From positions 1-64,000 of the forward strand of contig NZ_KB911822.1 in NCBI RefSeq assembly GCF_000383675.1: a stretch of DNA of 64,000 bases, written 5' to 3'. The stretch comes from Terracoccus sp. 273MFTsu3.1. GTDB taxonomy: Bacteria > Actinomycetota > Actinomycetes > Actinomycetales > Dermatophilaceae. Shown in pieces: positions 51,112 through 61,061 of the stretch. The position numbers were made by a program, and so were the translations under genes. The first letter of the stretch is position 1. Each line of letters starts with the position of its first letter. Below the pieces are notes generated by a model. That model was not told the origin of the DNA. It saw only the letters and a list, made by a program, of their open reading frames with translations, and did not search any database.

Positions 51112-51612
51112 TCAGGTGCGCGGGCGCCAGCGCTTCCAGAGCGCCTCGGCCTGCGCTCGCACCTTGCCGTCGAAGCGCAACTCGATCGAGACCGTCATCT
51201 GGGGCTCGTCGGACTCGGTGACGGTCGCGAAGAGCTCGACCTCTTCGTGCAGGGGAGCCGGTCGCAGGTAACGCACGTCGAGCCCGGCCGTGACGTAGGA
51301 GAGGTCCGCGCCCGGCAGCGGCGGCCAGCCCCGGCGCTCGGCCTCGAGCATGACGGCCGCCGCGCTGTGGCAGTCGAGCACCGTGCCGATGATGCCGCCG
51401 TTGAGGTAGCCGAGGCCGTTGTCGTGCTCGGGCCACGGCGTGAACGCCGCCGTCACACCCCCGTCGCCGCCCTCGCCGAGGGGGTAGCTCTTGAGCTGCA
51501 GGCCCTTCGCGTTGCCCGGCCCGCAGCCGAAGCACGGGAGGTTCGGGTAGAGACGCTCCTGGATGCTGAGCCCGCGGGCAGCCACTGCGGTGTCGACGTC
51601 GGTGTCCGGCAT
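51112..51612 (-). CDS. PaaI-like hotdog-fold thioesterase
   Basis: This 166-aa protein has the opening CFGCGPGNAKGLQLKSY and the hotdog helix motif LNGGIIGTVLDCHSAAAVM, with the catalytic-position Asp. Strand LDVRYLRPAPLHEEVELFA follows. It probably hydrolyses an acyl-CoA thioester; the acyl group is unknown. It is divergent from a FadR-type regulator, with a candidate operator between. Confidence 0.85.
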   Translation of the reverse strand: MPDTDVDTAVAARGLSIQERLYPNLPCFGCGPGNAKGLQLKSYPLGEGGDGGVTAAFTPWPEHDNGLGYLNGGIIGTVLDCHSAAAVMLEAERRGWPPLPGADLSYVTAGLDVRYLRPAPLHEEVELFATVTESDEPQMTVSIELRFDGKVRAQAEALWKRWRPRT

Positions 51613-51646
51613 GCGCCCAACCTACAAGCGTGCGCCCGGTCACGAA

Positions 51647-51655
51647 TTGGTCCAA
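51647..51655. promoter_or_regulatory. Candidate FadR-type operator
   Basis: TTGGTCCAA lies in the 84-bp divergent gap between thioesterase and GntR genes. It has the GGT...ACC-like symmetry common for FadR-subfamily sites. The site is short; it is supported by position only. Confidence 0.4.
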
Positions 51656-51696
51656 CCTCTTGATGAGTTGACGCGAGCGGTGTCATCCTCGAGCGC

Positions 51697-52434
51697 ATGA
51701 GCCAGAGTGGATTCAGCCCCGTCCCGCGCCGGTCGGTCTCCGACGAGGTCTTCGCCGAGCTGCGCGACGCCGTGCTCACCGGCCGCTTCGCCCCCGGTGA
51801 CGCGCTGCCGCCGGAGCGCGAGCTCGCCGCCTCCTTCGCCGTCAACCGGCACGCCGTCCGCGAGGCCCTCCAGCGCCTCCAGCTCGCCGGCTTCGTCCGC
51901 GTCGTCCACGGCGGCGGCACGACGGTCCTCGACGTGCGCAGCACCGCGGGCCTCGACCTGCTCGCCCACCTCGCGCGCTCCGGCGACGGTCTCGACCCGA
52001 TGATCCTGCGCGACGGCCTCGAGATGCGCCGCTGCATCGGCGTCGAGGCCTCCAGCCTCGCGGCGACCCGGGCGACCGATTCGGCACGGGCGAGCGTCGT
52101 GGCGGCAGCGGCGGCATACGGCTGCCCCGACATCGACGACGCCGACCGGGACTTCTGGCTCGCCGTCGTCGAGGCCAGCGGCAACCTCACCTTCCGGCTC
52201 GCGCTCAACTCGCTCGTCCACGCCATCGACGGCAGCCCCGAGGTCATGGACGCGCTGCTCGCCGGCGACCGCGCCGACCTCCTCCCGCACGCGCCGCTCG
52301 CCGACGCCATCGCGACCGGTGACACGGCCGGGGCCGCGCGGCTCGCCGACGCGATCCTCACCCAGGCCATCGACGTGTGGGCCTCGCTCACCGACGACGG
52401 GCGCACGCTCGACCCGATGACCAAGGGGGCGTGA
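51697..52434 (+). CDS. FadR-subfamily GntR transcriptional regulator
   Basis: This 245-aa protein has an N-terminal winged HTH (SDEVFAELRDAVLTGRFAPG then LPPERELAASFAVNRHAVRE) and a C-terminal FCD ligand-binding domain with helical HSN-type positions. It is coupled to the downstream sterol-desaturase-like gene (stop and start overlap by one base). It probably controls that gene and the divergent thioesterase in response to an acyl or organic-acid ligand. Confidence 0.9.
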   Translation: MSQSGFSPVPRRSVSDEVFAELRDAVLTGRFAPGDALPPERELAASFAVNRHAVREALQRLQLAGFVRVVHGGGTTVLDVRSTAGLDLLAHLARSGDGLDPMILRDGLEMRRCIGVEASSLAATRATDSARASVVAAAAAYGCPDIDDADRDFWLAVVEASGNLTFRLALNSLVHAIDGSPEVMDALLAGDRADLLPHAPLADAIATGDTAGAARLADAILTQAIDVWASLTDDGRTLDPMTKGA

Positions 52435-53261
52435 TGGTCGACATCATCCTCACGGCGATCCCCTTCTTCATCGCCTTCATCGTCATCGAGGTGCTCTCGC
52501 TGTGGCTCGCGCCCGACGACGACGAGGTCGGCTACGAGGTCCGCGACACCGTCACGAGCCTCACCATGGGCATCGGGAGCGTCGGCGTCGGGATCCTCTA
52601 CAAGGCGTCCCAGCTCGTCGTCTACGCCGCGTTGTATGCCGTGACCCCGCTCCGCCTCGACACCTCGCTGTGGTGGGTGTGGGTCGTCATCTTCTTCGCC
52701 GAGGACCTCGCCTACTACTGGTACCACCGCGCGCACCACGAGGTGCGCATCCTCTGGGCCAGCCACGTCGTGCACCACTCGAGCCAGCGCTACAACTTCT
52801 CGACCGCGCTGCGCCAGACGTGGACGCCCTTCGGCGGCATCCCGTTCTGGGCGCCGCTCGCGCTCCTCGGCGTCCCGGTCTGGGCCATCTTCCTCCAGCA
52901 GTCGATCTCGCTGCTCTACCAGTTCTTCCTCCACACCGAGCGCGTCGGGAAGCTCTGGCGCCCAGTGGAGTTCGTCATGAACACGCCCTCGCACCACCGC
53001 GTGCACCACGGCATGAACAACGCCTACCTCGACCGCAACTACGGCGGCATCCTCGTCATCTGGGACCGCCTCTTCCGCTCCTTCGAGCCGGAGGGCGAGC
53101 GCGTCGTCTACGGCCTGACGAAGCAGCTGCGCACCTACAACCCGCTCGTCGTCGCCACCCACGAGTACGCCTCGATCTGGGCCGACGTCCGCAGCGCCCG
53201 CTCGTGGCACGACCGCTGGGGCTTCGTCCTCCGCGGCCCGGGCTGGCAGCCCCGCACCTGA
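52434..53261 (+). CDS. Sterol desaturase / fatty acid hydroxylase family membrane protein
   Basis: This 275-aa membrane protein has the di-iron histidine clusters of the family: YWYHRAHHEVRILWASHVVHHSSQ and HHRVHHGMNN. About four membrane segments surround them. The enzymes hydroxylate or desaturate lipids using O2. The lipid target is not known. It is translationally coupled to the FadR regulator, which suggests a lipid-responsive unit. Confidence 0.9.
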   Translation: MVDIILTAIPFFIAFIVIEVLSLWLAPDDDEVGYEVRDTVTSLTMGIGSVGVGILYKASQLVVYAALYAVTPLRLDTSLWWVWVVIFFAEDLAYYWYHRAHHEVRILWASHVVHHSSQRYNFSTALRQTWTPFGGIPFWAPLALLGVPVWAIFLQQSISLLYQFFLHTERVGKLWRPVEFVMNTPSHHRVHHGMNNAYLDRNYGGILVIWDRLFRSFEPEGERVVYGLTKQLRTYNPLVVATHEYASIWADVRSARSWHDRWGFVLRGPGWQPRT

Positions 53262-53347
53262 CTCGGCGCGGCTGGCCGAGGCCCGCCGTGAGGGCCACGA
53301 TGGAGGGATGGGAGCGGCCCCCGCTCCCGGGACCAGGAGGACCCATC

Positions 53348-53917
53348 GTGAGCACGTACCAGGTCGGCTACTTCGTCGGCAGCCTGTCATCGACGTCGAT
53401 CAACCGGACGCTGAGCAAGGCGCTCATCCGCCTCGCGCCGAAGGACCTCGAGTTCACCGAGCTGCCCATCGGCAACCTCCCCCTCTACAGCCCCGACTTC
53501 GACGCCGACTACCCCGCCGAGCCGGCCGCGCTCAAGGAGGCGATCGCTGCCTCGTCGGCCGTCCTCTTCGTGACGCCCGAGTACAACCGGTCGATCCCCG
53601 GCGCCCTGAAGAACGCCATCGACTGGGCGTCGCGCCCGTGGGGGCAGAACTCCTTCAACCACGTGCCCGCCGCCGTCATCGGCGCCTCGCCCGGCCAGAT
53701 CGGCACCGCCCTCGCCCAGCAGAGCCTCCGCGGCGTCCTCAGCTTCTGCAACGCCCGCCAGATGACCTCGCCGGAGGCCTACGTGACCCTCCGGCCGGGG
53801 CTCGTCACCGATGACGGCGAGGTCACCGACGAGTCGACCGCGACCTTCCTCACCGACTTCATGCAGGAGTTCCGCGACCACATCGAACGCGTCCTCACGG
53901 TGCTGCCCCGCGACTGA
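53348..53917 (+). CDS. NADPH-dependent FMN reductase
   Basis: This 189-aa flavodoxin-like reductase has GYFVGSLSSTSINRTLSKAL (phosphate loop) and the signature FVTPEYNRSIPGALKNAIDW. The GTG start follows a strong AGGAGG site. It reduces FMN or quinones, or supplies reduced flavin; the partner is unknown. It lies 86 bp after the sterol desaturase and may be transcribed with it. Confidence 0.9.
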   Translation: MSTYQVGYFVGSLSSTSINRTLSKALIRLAPKDLEFTELPIGNLPLYSPDFDADYPAEPAALKEAIAASSAVLFVTPEYNRSIPGALKNAIDWASRPWGQNSFNHVPAAVIGASPGQIGTALAQQSLRGVLSFCNARQMTSPEAYVTLRPGLVTDDGEVTDESTATFLTDFMQEFRDHIERVLTVLPRD

Positions 53918-54092
53918 GTCCGCACCGACCGACGGACGTCACGCCCATCCGGAGGCACCTCACGCGGCATACGGCCCGGGATCCGTCGGACGAAGAGCCA
54001 CCTACGGGCCGTGCGGCGGGGTTACCGTGGCGGGACCTCGGGGGAACGAGCCGCGCGCCCCGGCGCGCCCGCCCCTCGAAAGGTCGACTCAC

Positions 54093-54887
54093 ATGAAGAA
54101 GATCTGGTTCGCGATCGTCGCGGCCCTCGCCCTGCTGCTCGGGGCGTCAGCGCCCGCGGGCGCCGTCACCAACGGCACGCTCGACGGCAACGGCCACCCC
54201 TACGTCGGGCTCATGGTCGCCCAGGACGCCGCCGGCAACCCCTTGTGGCGCTGCTCCGGCACGCTCCTCAGCCCCACCGTCTACCTCACCGCCGGACACT
54301 GCACCGAGGCTCCCGCTGCCCACGTCGAGATCTGGTTCGCCGCTGACGTCGAGCACGGCATCCCCGGCAACGGCTACCCGCTCAACGGCGATGTCGGCGG
54401 CACGCCGCACACCATCCCGTCGTTCGACACGGACGCGTTCTTCCTCCACGACGTCGGCGTCGTTGTGCTCGACACGCCGATGCCCATGGCGGTCTACGGC
54501 GCCCTGCCCGCTGCCAACCAGCTCGACGCCCTCAAGCCGAGCCGCTCGACGACGTTCACCTCGGTCGGCTACGGCCTCCAGAAGGCCTTCCCCGACGCCG
54601 CCGCCTGGAAGGAGTCGGCGCTGCGCATCCGCATGGTCGCGCACCCGCACCTGCTCCAGATCAACACCGGCTTCACCGGCCCCCAGTCGCTCCTGCTGTC
54701 CAACAACGCCAACACCGGCGGGACCTGCTTCGGTGACTCCGGCGGCCCGAACTTCCTCGGCACGAGCAACGTCGTCGCGGGCGTCACGTCCTTCGGCATC
54801 AACCCGACGTGCGCCGGCACCGGCGGCGTGTTCCGCGTCGACCGGCCCGACGTCCTCGCGTTCGTCAACGGCTTCCTCGCGGGCTGA
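54093..54887 (+). CDS. Secreted trypsin-like serine protease
   Basis: This 264-aa precursor has a signal peptide (KKIWFAIVAALALLLGASAP, cleavage after AGA). The catalytic triad is visible: LTAGHC (His), FFLHDVGVVVLD (Asp) and CFGDSGGP (Ser). Four cysteines could pair as in chymotrypsin-fold enzymes. There is no propeptide of note, and the mature enzyme starts VTNGTLDGNGHPYVG, close to an IVGG-type N-terminus but without it, so activation may differ. A CGAAAGG-type site precedes the start. Confidence 0.88.
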   Translation: MKKIWFAIVAALALLLGASAPAGAVTNGTLDGNGHPYVGLMVAQDAAGNPLWRCSGTLLSPTVYLTAGHCTEAPAAHVEIWFAADVEHGIPGNGYPLNGDVGGTPHTIPSFDTDAFFLHDVGVVVLDTPMPMAVYGALPAANQLDALKPSRSTTFTSVGYGLQKAFPDAAAWKESALRIRMVAHPHLLQINTGFTGPQSLLLSNNANTGGTCFGDSGGPNFLGTSNVVAGVTSFGINPTCAGTGGVFRVDRPDVLAFVNGFLAG

Positions 54888-54947
54888 CGGCCGCAGCTCG
54901 CCACCGCTGCCACGGGCACGGGTGCATATGCCGTGTGCCCGGGTCCG

Positions 54948-54984
54948 CTACGTCAGTGCTCCGCGTGGCGAAGCACTGACGTAG
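54948..54984. terminator. First of two hairpins in a convergent gap
   Basis: A perfect 13-bp inverted repeat, CTACGTCAGTGCT with its complement, has an 11-nt loop. It lies between the protease and aldo/keto reductase genes. Confidence 0.7.
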
Positions 54985-54992
54985 ACGGCGTC

Positions 54993-55024
54993 GGCCGGGA
55001 CCGCGCTGAGGCGCGGTCCCGGCC
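54993..55024. terminator. Second hairpin, strong bidirectional terminator
   Basis: A perfect 14-bp stem (GGCCGGGACCGCGC) with a 4-nt loop lies in the gap between convergent genes and should stop transcription from both sides. Confidence 0.85.
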
Positions 55025-55047
55025 ACCCGGCATACGACCCGAAAAGG

Positions 55048-56091
55048 TCAGTGGGCGCTCGAGGTTTTCCAGAGGTTGATGCCGCCCTCGACCGCGTGCT
55101 GGTCGATCGTGTCGAGCTCCTCCTGCGAGAAGTCGAGGTTGTCGAGCGAGCCGAGGCTGTCCTCGAGCTGGGCGACCGACGAGGCCCCGATGAGCACCGA
55201 CGTGATGCGCTGGTCGCGCAGGATCCAGGCGAGCGCCATCTGCGCGAGCGACTGACCGCGCGACTGCGCCATCTCGTTGAGGGCGCCGATGTGCGTGAGG
55301 TTCTGCTCGGTCAGCAGGTCGGTCGAGAGCGACTTGTCCTGCGACGCGCGCGAGCCCTCCGGCACGCCGTTGAGGTACTTGCTCGTGAGCATGCCCTGCG
55401 CGAGCGGGCTGAAGGCGATGCAGCCGACGCCCTCCTCGCCGAGCACGTCGAGCAGGTCCTCCTCGACCCAGCGGTTGAGCATGGAGTAGCTCGGCTGGTG
55501 GATGAGCAGCGGCGTGCCCATCGACCGCAGGATCTCGACGGCCTCGCGAGTGCGCGGCCCCGAGTAGGAGGAGATGCCGGCATACAGTGCCTTGCCCTGG
55601 CGGACGGCGGTGTCGAGCGCGCCCATCGTCTCCTCGAGCGGCGTCGTCTCGTCGAAGCGGTGGGAGTAGAAGATGTCGACGTAGTCGACGCCCATTCGCG
55701 CGAGGGACTGGTCGAGCGAGGACAGGACGTACTTGCGGCTGCCACCACCCTGGCCGTACGGGCCCGGCCACATGTCGTAGCCGGCCTTCGTCGAGAGGAT
55801 CAGCTCGTCGCGGTAGCGCTTGAAGTCCTGCGCGTAGATCGCGCCGAAGTTGCGCTCGGCGCTGCCGTAGGGCGGTCCGTAGTTGTTGGCGAGGTCGAAG
55901 TGCGTGACGCCGAGGTCGAACGCGCGGCGCAGCGTCGCGCGCTGGCGGTCGAGCGGAACGTCGTCGCCGAAGTTGTGCCACATCCCGAGCGAGACGGCCG
56001 GCAGGTCGAGCCCCGAACGGCCGGTGCGGCGGTAGGTCATCGAGTCGTAGCGGCTGCGCGAGGCCTGGTAGTCGTCGGCGTGAAGAGTCAT
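55048..56091 (-). CDS. Aldo/keto reductase (YghZ / glyceraldehyde-3-phosphate reductase type)
   Basis: This 347-aa TIM-barrel NADPH reductase has [31 protein letters not shown] (catalytic Asp/Tyr), and [15 protein letters not shown] (Lys). [17 protein letters not shown] carries the catalytic His, and [16 protein letters not shown] binds cofactor. The start at 56091 ([18 protein letters not shown]) is typical of the family; the 16-residue extension to 56139 is unlikely. The physiological substrate is unknown; relatives reduce methylglyoxal. Confidence 0.9.
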   Translation of the reverse strand: MTLHADDYQASRSRYDSMTYRRTGRSGLDLPAVSLGMWHNFGDDVPLDRQRATLRRAFDLGVTHFDLANNYGPPYGSAERNFGAIYAQDFKRYRDELILSTKAGYDMWPGPYGQGGGSRKYVLSSLDQSLARMGVDYVDIFYSHRFDETTPLEETMGALDTAVRQGKALYAGISSYSGPRTREAVEILRSMGTPLLIHQPSYSMLNRWVEEDLLDVLGEEGVGCIAFSPLAQGMLTSKYLNGVPEGSRASQDKSLSTDLLTEQNLTHIGALNEMAQSRGQSLAQMALAWILRDQRITSVLIGASSVAQLEDSLGSLDNLDFSQEELDTIDQHAVEGGINLWKTSSAH

Positions 56092-56298
56092 GCGACCCAG
56101 TCTCGTCCCCATGGCGTATGCCGCCAAAAGCCGGGTCACGCTGTGGCCGTCGCGCCGGCCGGCTGGGGGATCCGCAGCGGATGCTCGGCGGATGTGGAGG
56201 GTTCTCCCCGTTGCCCTTGTGCAGTAGTTGAACGCGAGTCAGACTGCGCGTGGGGAAGTCAACGATGTCAACTGCAGCGTGGCAGGAGGACCGACAGC

Positions 56299-56808
56299 AT
56301 GACCCGAATCAACATGACCGTCGACGGGGTGAGCTACTCCGACGAGGTCGAGCCCAGGACCCTTCTGGTCCAGTACCTTCGCGAGAGCCTGGGGAAGACC
56401 GGAACCGTCATCGGATGCGACACGAGCAACTGCGGTGCCTGCACCGTGCACCTCGACGGCACGAGCGTGAAGTCGTGCAACGTCCTCGCCGTCCAGGCGG
56501 ACGGCCACGAGGTGACGACGATCGAGGGGCTCGCCACGGACGGTGAGCTCCACCCGGTGCAGCAGGCCTTCCACGAGTGCCACGCCCTCCAGTGCGGCTA
56601 CTGCACCCCCGGCATGATCATGCAGGCGTGTGACGTCCTCAAGAACAACCCCGACCCCAGCGAGCAGGAGATCCGAGAGGGTCTCGAGGGCAACCTCTGT
56701 CGCTGCACCGGCTACCACAACATCGTCAAGGCCGTGCAGCAGGCGGCCGGTGCGATGAGCTCAGCGAGTTCGGCCAGCTCGGCGAGCGCGCAGGCGGTGT
56801 CGTCATGA
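56299..56808 (+). CDS. coxS: CO dehydrogenase-type small subunit, 2Fe-2S protein (CoxS)
   Basis: This 169-aa protein binds two [2Fe-2S] clusters: an N-terminal plant-ferredoxin type ([16 protein letters not shown]...C) and a C-terminal helical type ([12 protein letters not shown] and [11 protein letters not shown]). It passes electrons from the Mo site to FAD. AGGAGG precedes the start. It overlaps coxL by ATGA. The Ser/Ala-rich C-terminal tail ([16 protein letters not shown]) is an extra beyond the usual end. Confidence 0.94.
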   Translation: MTRINMTVDGVSYSDEVEPRTLLVQYLRESLGKTGTVIGCDTSNCGACTVHLDGTSVKSCNVLAVQADGHEVTTIEGLATDGELHPVQQAFHECHALQCGYCTPGMIMQACDVLKNNPDPSEQEIREGLEGNLCRCTGYHNIVKAVQQAAGAMSSASSASSASAQAVSS

Positions 56809-59291
56809 CGATCACCGAGGACCGCCCGTCCGACGCTGCGACACCCGAGATCGGCAGGTCGCGCGCCCGCAAGGAGGACCAGCGCCTCATCACGGGCCGC
56901 ACCCGGTGGACCGACAACATCCAGCTCCCCGGCATGCTGCACCTGGCCATGGTGCGCAGCCCCTTCGCCCACGCCACCGTCACCGCCATCAACACCGACG
57001 AGGCGAGGAAGGCCCCGGGTGTCGTCGGTGTCATCACCGGTGCGGACATCAAGGACGTCCAGGGCGCGGTCGCCAACGCGTGGCCGCTCAACGGTGAGCA
57101 GAAGACCCCGAACCACCTGCCTGTCGTCGTCGACCACGTCGCGTGCGCCGGCGAGATCGTCGCCGTCGTCGCGGCGCGCACCGCGGCCGAGGCGAGAGAT
57201 GCCGCCGAGCTCGTCGACGTCGACTACGACGAGCTGCCGGCGGTCCTCGACCTCAAGGAGGCCGTCAAGGACGAGGTGCTCGCCCACCCCGACCTCGGCA
57301 CCAACACCTCCGCCGTGTGGACCCTAGACTCGGCCGCCCAGGGGTCGGGCACCGACGTCGAGGACGAGATCGCCGCCGCGCGGAGCGACGGCGTCGTCAT
57401 CGAGCGCGAGTTCCGCCAGCAGCGGCTCATCCCCGCCTTCATGGAGCCCCGGTCGACGGTGTGCGACCCGACCGGCGAGCAGATGACGGTCTGGAGCTCG
57501 ACGCAGGTCCCGCACATCCTGCGCTTCCTCGTGGCCGCGACGACCGGCATCCCGGAGTCCAAGGTGCGCATCATCGCCCCGGACGTCGGCGGCGGCTTCG
57601 GCGGCAAGCTCCAGACGACGCCCGAGGAGTTCGCGACGATCGCCGTGGCGCGACGGCTGGGCAAGCCGTGCAAGTACACCGAGACGCGCAGCGAGTCGCT
57701 CCTCTCCGGCCACCACGGACGCGACCAGTGGCAGAAGTTGACGCTGAGCGCCCGCAAGGACGGCACGGTCACCGGCCTCAAGGTCGAGCTGCTCGCCGAC
57801 CTCGGCGCCTACGTCGGCGTCGTCGGCGGCGGTGTGCCGGTGCTCGGCGCGTGGATGTTCAACTCCATCTACAAGTTCGCCGCGTACCACTTCACCGTGC
57901 GAACGCTGCTGACCAACAAGACGTGGGTCGACGCGTACCGCGGGGCCGGTCGGCCCGAGGCGACGTTCGCCATCGAGCGCATGATGGACGAGCTCGCCGC
58001 CGAGCTCGGCCGCGACCCCCTCGAGGTCCGTGAGCAGAACTGGATCACGCACGGCGAGTTCCCCTTCACCACGGTCGCCGGCATGACCTACGACTCGGGC
58101 AACTACGAGGCCGCGACCGCCAAGGCCAAGGAGCTCTTCGGCTACGACGAGCTGCGGGCCGAGCAGAAGCATCGCCGCGAGAGCAACGACCCGGTCCAGC
58201 TCGGCATCGGCATCTCGACCTTCACCGAGATGTGCGGCCTTGCGCCGTCACGCATCCTCGGCGCGCTCAACTACGGCGCCGGCGGCTGGGAGAGCGCCAG
58301 CATCCGGATGCTCGCGACCGGCAAGGTGGAGGTGCTCACCGGCGTCTCGCCGCACGGCCAGGGCCACGAGACGGCGTGGAGCCAGATCGTCGCGGACCGT
58401 CTCGGTGTGCCCTTCGAGGACGTCGAGGTGCTGCACGGCGACACCCAGATCTCGTCCAAGGGGATGGACACCTACGGGTCCCGCTCCCTCGTCGTGGGTG
58501 CCGAGGCCGTCGTCCGCGCCGCGGACAAGGTCATCGAGAAGGCCAAGGTCGTCGCAGCGCACCTGCTCGAGGCGAGCGTCGACGACATCGAGTTCACGGG
58601 TGGTCGCTTCGGCGTCAAGGGCACCGACAAGGGCGTCACGATGCCCGAGGTCGCGCTCGCGACGTGGACCGGTCACAACCTGCCCGACGGCGTGGAGCCG
58701 AGTCTCGACGCGGACGCCACCTTCGACCCGGACAACTTCTCCTTCCCGCACGGGACCCACCTGTGCGCCATGGAGGTCGACACCGAGACCGGGGCGACGA
58801 CGATGCGCAAGTACGTCTGCGTCGACGACATCGGCAACATCATCAACCCGCTCATCGTCGAAGGGCAGGTGCACGGAGGTCTCGTCCAGGGCATCGCACA
58901 GGCCCTGTGGGAAGGCGCGGAGTACGACGACCAGGGCACGCTCGTGACCGGTTCGTTCGTCGACTACACCCTGCCGACCTCAGCCGACACGATCAGCTTC
59001 GTCACCGACCACACGACCTCGCCCTCGACCTACACCACCTTGGGCACCAAGGGAGTGGGCGAGGCCGGCGCGATCGCCTCGACGCCGGCCGTCGTCAACG
59101 CCATCGTCGACGCCGTCCGGGCGTTCGGTGTCGACGACATCCTCATGCCATGCACGCCCGAGCGGGTGTGGAAGGCGATCCAGAAGGGCCGTTCGGTCCC
59201 GGGCGAAGGCGAGCGCGACGCGCAGCCGCACTTCGACGAGGGCGTGCCCAACCAGGATCCCGGCGCCGCGACCGAAGGGAGCCAGGCATGA
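56805..59291 (+). CDS. coxL: Form II CO dehydrogenase-type molybdopterin large subunit (CoxL)
   Basis: This 828-aa Moco subunit of the xanthine oxidase family has an active-site loop AYRGAGR (A377-R383), as in form II CoxL, instead of the AYxCSFR of bona fide form I CO dehydrogenases. [10 protein letters not shown] is the Moco-binding glycine loop, and [10 protein letters not shown] carries the catalytic Glu. It oxidises a carbon substrate by hydroxyl transfer; whether CO is the real substrate of form II enzymes is disputed. It is coupled to coxS and coxM by 4-bp overlaps. Confidence 0.93.
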   Translation: MTITEDRPSDAATPEIGRSRARKEDQRLITGRTRWTDNIQLPGMLHLAMVRSPFAHATVTAINTDEARKAPGVVGVITGADIKDVQGAVANAWPLNGEQKTPNHLPVVVDHVACAGEIVAVVAARTAAEARDAAELVDVDYDELPAVLDLKEAVKDEVLAHPDLGTNTSAVWTLDSAAQGSGTDVEDEIAAARSDGVVIEREFRQQRLIPAFMEPRSTVCDPTGEQMTVWSSTQVPHILRFLVAATTGIPESKVRIIAPDVGGGFGGKLQTTPEEFATIAVARRLGKPCKYTETRSESLLSGHHGRDQWQKLTLSARKDGTVTGLKVELLADLGAYVGVVGGGVPVLGAWMFNSIYKFAAYHFTVRTLLTNKTWVDAYRGAGRPEATFAIERMMDELAAELGRDPLEVREQNWITHGEFPFTTVAGMTYDSGNYEAATAKAKELFGYDELRAEQKHRRESNDPVQLGIGISTFTEMCGLAPSRILGALNYGAGGWESASIRMLATGKVEVLTGVSPHGQGHETAWSQIVADRLGVPFEDVEVLHGDTQISSKGMDTYGSRSLVVGAEAVVRAADKVIEKAKVVAAHLLEASVDDIEFTGGRFGVKGTDKGVTMPEVALATWTGHNLPDGVEPSLDADATFDPDNFSFPHGTHLCAMEVDTETGATTMRKYVCVDDIGNIINPLIVEGQVHGGLVQGIAQALWEGAEYDDQGTLVTGSFVDYTLPTSADTISFVTDHTTSPSTYTTLGTKGVGEAGAIASTPAVVNAIVDAVRAFGVDDILMPCTPERVWKAIQKGRSVPGEGERDAQPHFDEGVPNQDPGAATEGSQA

Positions 59292-60145
59292 TCCCCGCAC
59301 AGTTCGACTACCTCGCCCCGACGTCCGTGGCGGATGCCGTGGCGGCGCTCGCCGAGCACGGCGACGAGGCCAAGGTGCTCGCGGGCGGCCAGTCGCTGCT
59401 GCCGATCCTGCGCATGCGGCTCAACGCGCCCGGGGTCGTCATCGACCTCGGTCGCATCCCCGAGCTGCAGGGGGTCTCCGAGGACGGTGACCACCTCGTC
59501 ATCGGCGCCATGACGACGTATGCCGCCGTGCTCGCCTCCGAGGCCGTCACGACGCACGCGGCCCTGCTGTCCAAGGCGATCGCGACCGTCGCGGACCCGC
59601 AGATCCGCCACCGCGGCACCGTCGGCGGCGCGCTCGTGCACGCCGACCCGGCCGGTGACGTCGGGGCGCCGGCGCTCGCGCTGGGAGCCGAGCTCGTCAT
59701 CGCGGGCGCGGACGGCTCGACCCGCACCGTCGCGGCCGAGGACTTCTTCGAGGACCTCTTCGCGACGGCCGTCGGCGAGGGCGAGCTGCTGACGCAGATC
59801 CGCATCCCGAAGCACACGGGCTGGGGCGCGCACTACGAGAAGTTCGTCCGGGTCAGCCACCAGTGGTCGATCGTCGGCGTCGCAGCCACGGTGCGCAGCG
59901 AGGGAGGCTCCATCGCCGAGGCCCGGGTCGGCCTGACGAACATGGGCTCGACGCCGCTGCGGGCGCGCTCGGTCGAGGAGGCCCTCGTCGGGCAGCCCGC
60001 GACCGACGAGGCCGTCCGTGCGGCCGTCGCGTCGGTCAACGACGGCACCAACCCGCCGTCGGACCTCAACGGCGACTCCGACTACCGCAAGCACCTCGCC
60101 ACGGTGCTGACGCGGCGCGCGGTCCTCGCCGCGGCAGGAGCGTGA
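59288..60145 (+). CDS. coxM: CO dehydrogenase-type FAD-binding medium subunit (CoxM)
   Basis: This 285-aa protein has FAD-binding motifs VLAGGQSLLPILRMRL and RHRGTVGGALVHADPAGD (TIGG-like loop), and a C-terminal CO-dehydrogenase flavoprotein domain. It takes electrons from CoxS. Its start overlaps the coxL stop (ATGA). The order here is S-L-M, not the M-S-L of Oligotropha. Confidence 0.93.
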   Translation: MIPAQFDYLAPTSVADAVAALAEHGDEAKVLAGGQSLLPILRMRLNAPGVVIDLGRIPELQGVSEDGDHLVIGAMTTYAAVLASEAVTTHAALLSKAIATVADPQIRHRGTVGGALVHADPAGDVGAPALALGAELVIAGADGSTRTVAAEDFFEDLFATAVGEGELLTQIRIPKHTGWGAHYEKFVRVSHQWSIVGVAATVRSEGGSIAEARVGLTNMGSTPLRARSVEEALVGQPATDEAVRAAVASVNDGTNPPSDLNGDSDYRKHLATVLTRRAVLAAAGA

Positions 60146-60152
60146 TCGCCGG

Positions 60153-60950
60153 ATGGACCTGACGCACTCCTTCACCGTGCCGACCTCGGTCGACGACGCC
60201 TGGGCCCTCTTCATGGACCTCGAGCGCGTCGGCAGCTGCTTCCCCGGGGCGACCGTGACGGAGGTGACCGACGACGGCTTCTCCGGCACGGTCAAGGTCA
60301 AGCTCGGGCCGATCGCGCTCGTCTACTCCGGGTCGGGCTCGTTCGTCGAGCGCGACGACGCGGCGCACCACGCCGTCATCGAGGCCAAGGGCAAGGACAA
60401 GCGGGGCAACGGCACGGCGGGCGCCACCGTGACGATCACCTTGACCCCCGACGGCGACGGCACCCGCGCCGACGTCATCACCGACCTCGCCGTCACCGGC
60501 AAGCCGGCGCAGTTCGGCCGCGGCGTCATGCAGGACGTGTCCGACAAGCTGCTCAACGCGTTCGTCGCCTGCATCGAGAAGCAGCTGACCGGTCCCGAGG
60601 CGGCACCGGAGGCCGCTCCCGAGGCGGCGGCCGCGCCGGCCGGCGCAGCACCGTCCGGCGGCTTCGTCGAGACGGCATCGGACGCCCTCGCGGCCGACAC
60701 CGGCGCCGGGGTCGGTGCCGGGGTTGGTGCCGGGGTGGGCGTCACGTCGGCCGCGCCCGCCACGGCGGCGCCGGCAGCGGCGCACCGTCCGCCTGCCCCG
60801 CGCCGGGTCCCGGCCTCCGTCGAGGAGGACGCCCCCCTCGACCTCGGTTCGGCAGTGATGCCCGTGCTGGTCCAGCGGTATGCCGGTTACGCAGCGGCTG
60901 CCGCCATCGGGGTCGTCATCGGTTGGCTCATCGGCCACCGGGGCGACTGA
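60153..60950 (+). CDS. coxG: CoxG-like SRPBCC protein with C-terminal membrane anchor
   Basis: This 265-aa protein has an N-terminal SRPBCC/CoxG domain (LTHSFTVPTSVDDAWALFMD, GSCFPGATVTEV, KGKDKRGNGTA, through ~150). An Ala-Pro linker with EAAPEAA and GVGAG repeats follows, then a single membrane helix near the C-terminus (AGYAAAAAIGVVIGWLIGH). CoxG is thought to recruit the CO dehydrogenase to the membrane. It lies 7 nt after coxM and is the last gene of the operon. Confidence 0.9.
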   Translation: MDLTHSFTVPTSVDDAWALFMDLERVGSCFPGATVTEVTDDGFSGTVKVKLGPIALVYSGSGSFVERDDAAHHAVIEAKGKDKRGNGTAGATVTITLTPDGDGTRADVITDLAVTGKPAQFGRGVMQDVSDKLLNAFVACIEKQLTGPEAAPEAAPEAAAAPAGAAPSGGFVETASDALAADTGAGVGAGVGAGVGVTSAAPATAAPAAAHRPPAPRRVPASVEEDAPLDLGSAVMPVLVQRYAGYAAAAAIGVVIGWLIGHRGD

Positions 60951-60964
60951 CCCCAGCACGTGCA

Positions 60965-60996
60965 GCAGGCCCGGTCGCGCTCCCGACCGGGCCTGC
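60965..60996 (+). terminator. Terminator of the cox operon
   Basis: A perfect 13-bp stem, GCAGGCCCGGTCG, with a 6-nt loop begins 14 nt after the coxG stop. Confidence 0.85.
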
Positions 60997-61061
60997 GGCA
61001 TACGCGCGGGGTGTGCTGGCGTTGGACCTCACGAGACCCCGTCCCCGAACCCAGGAGAGTC

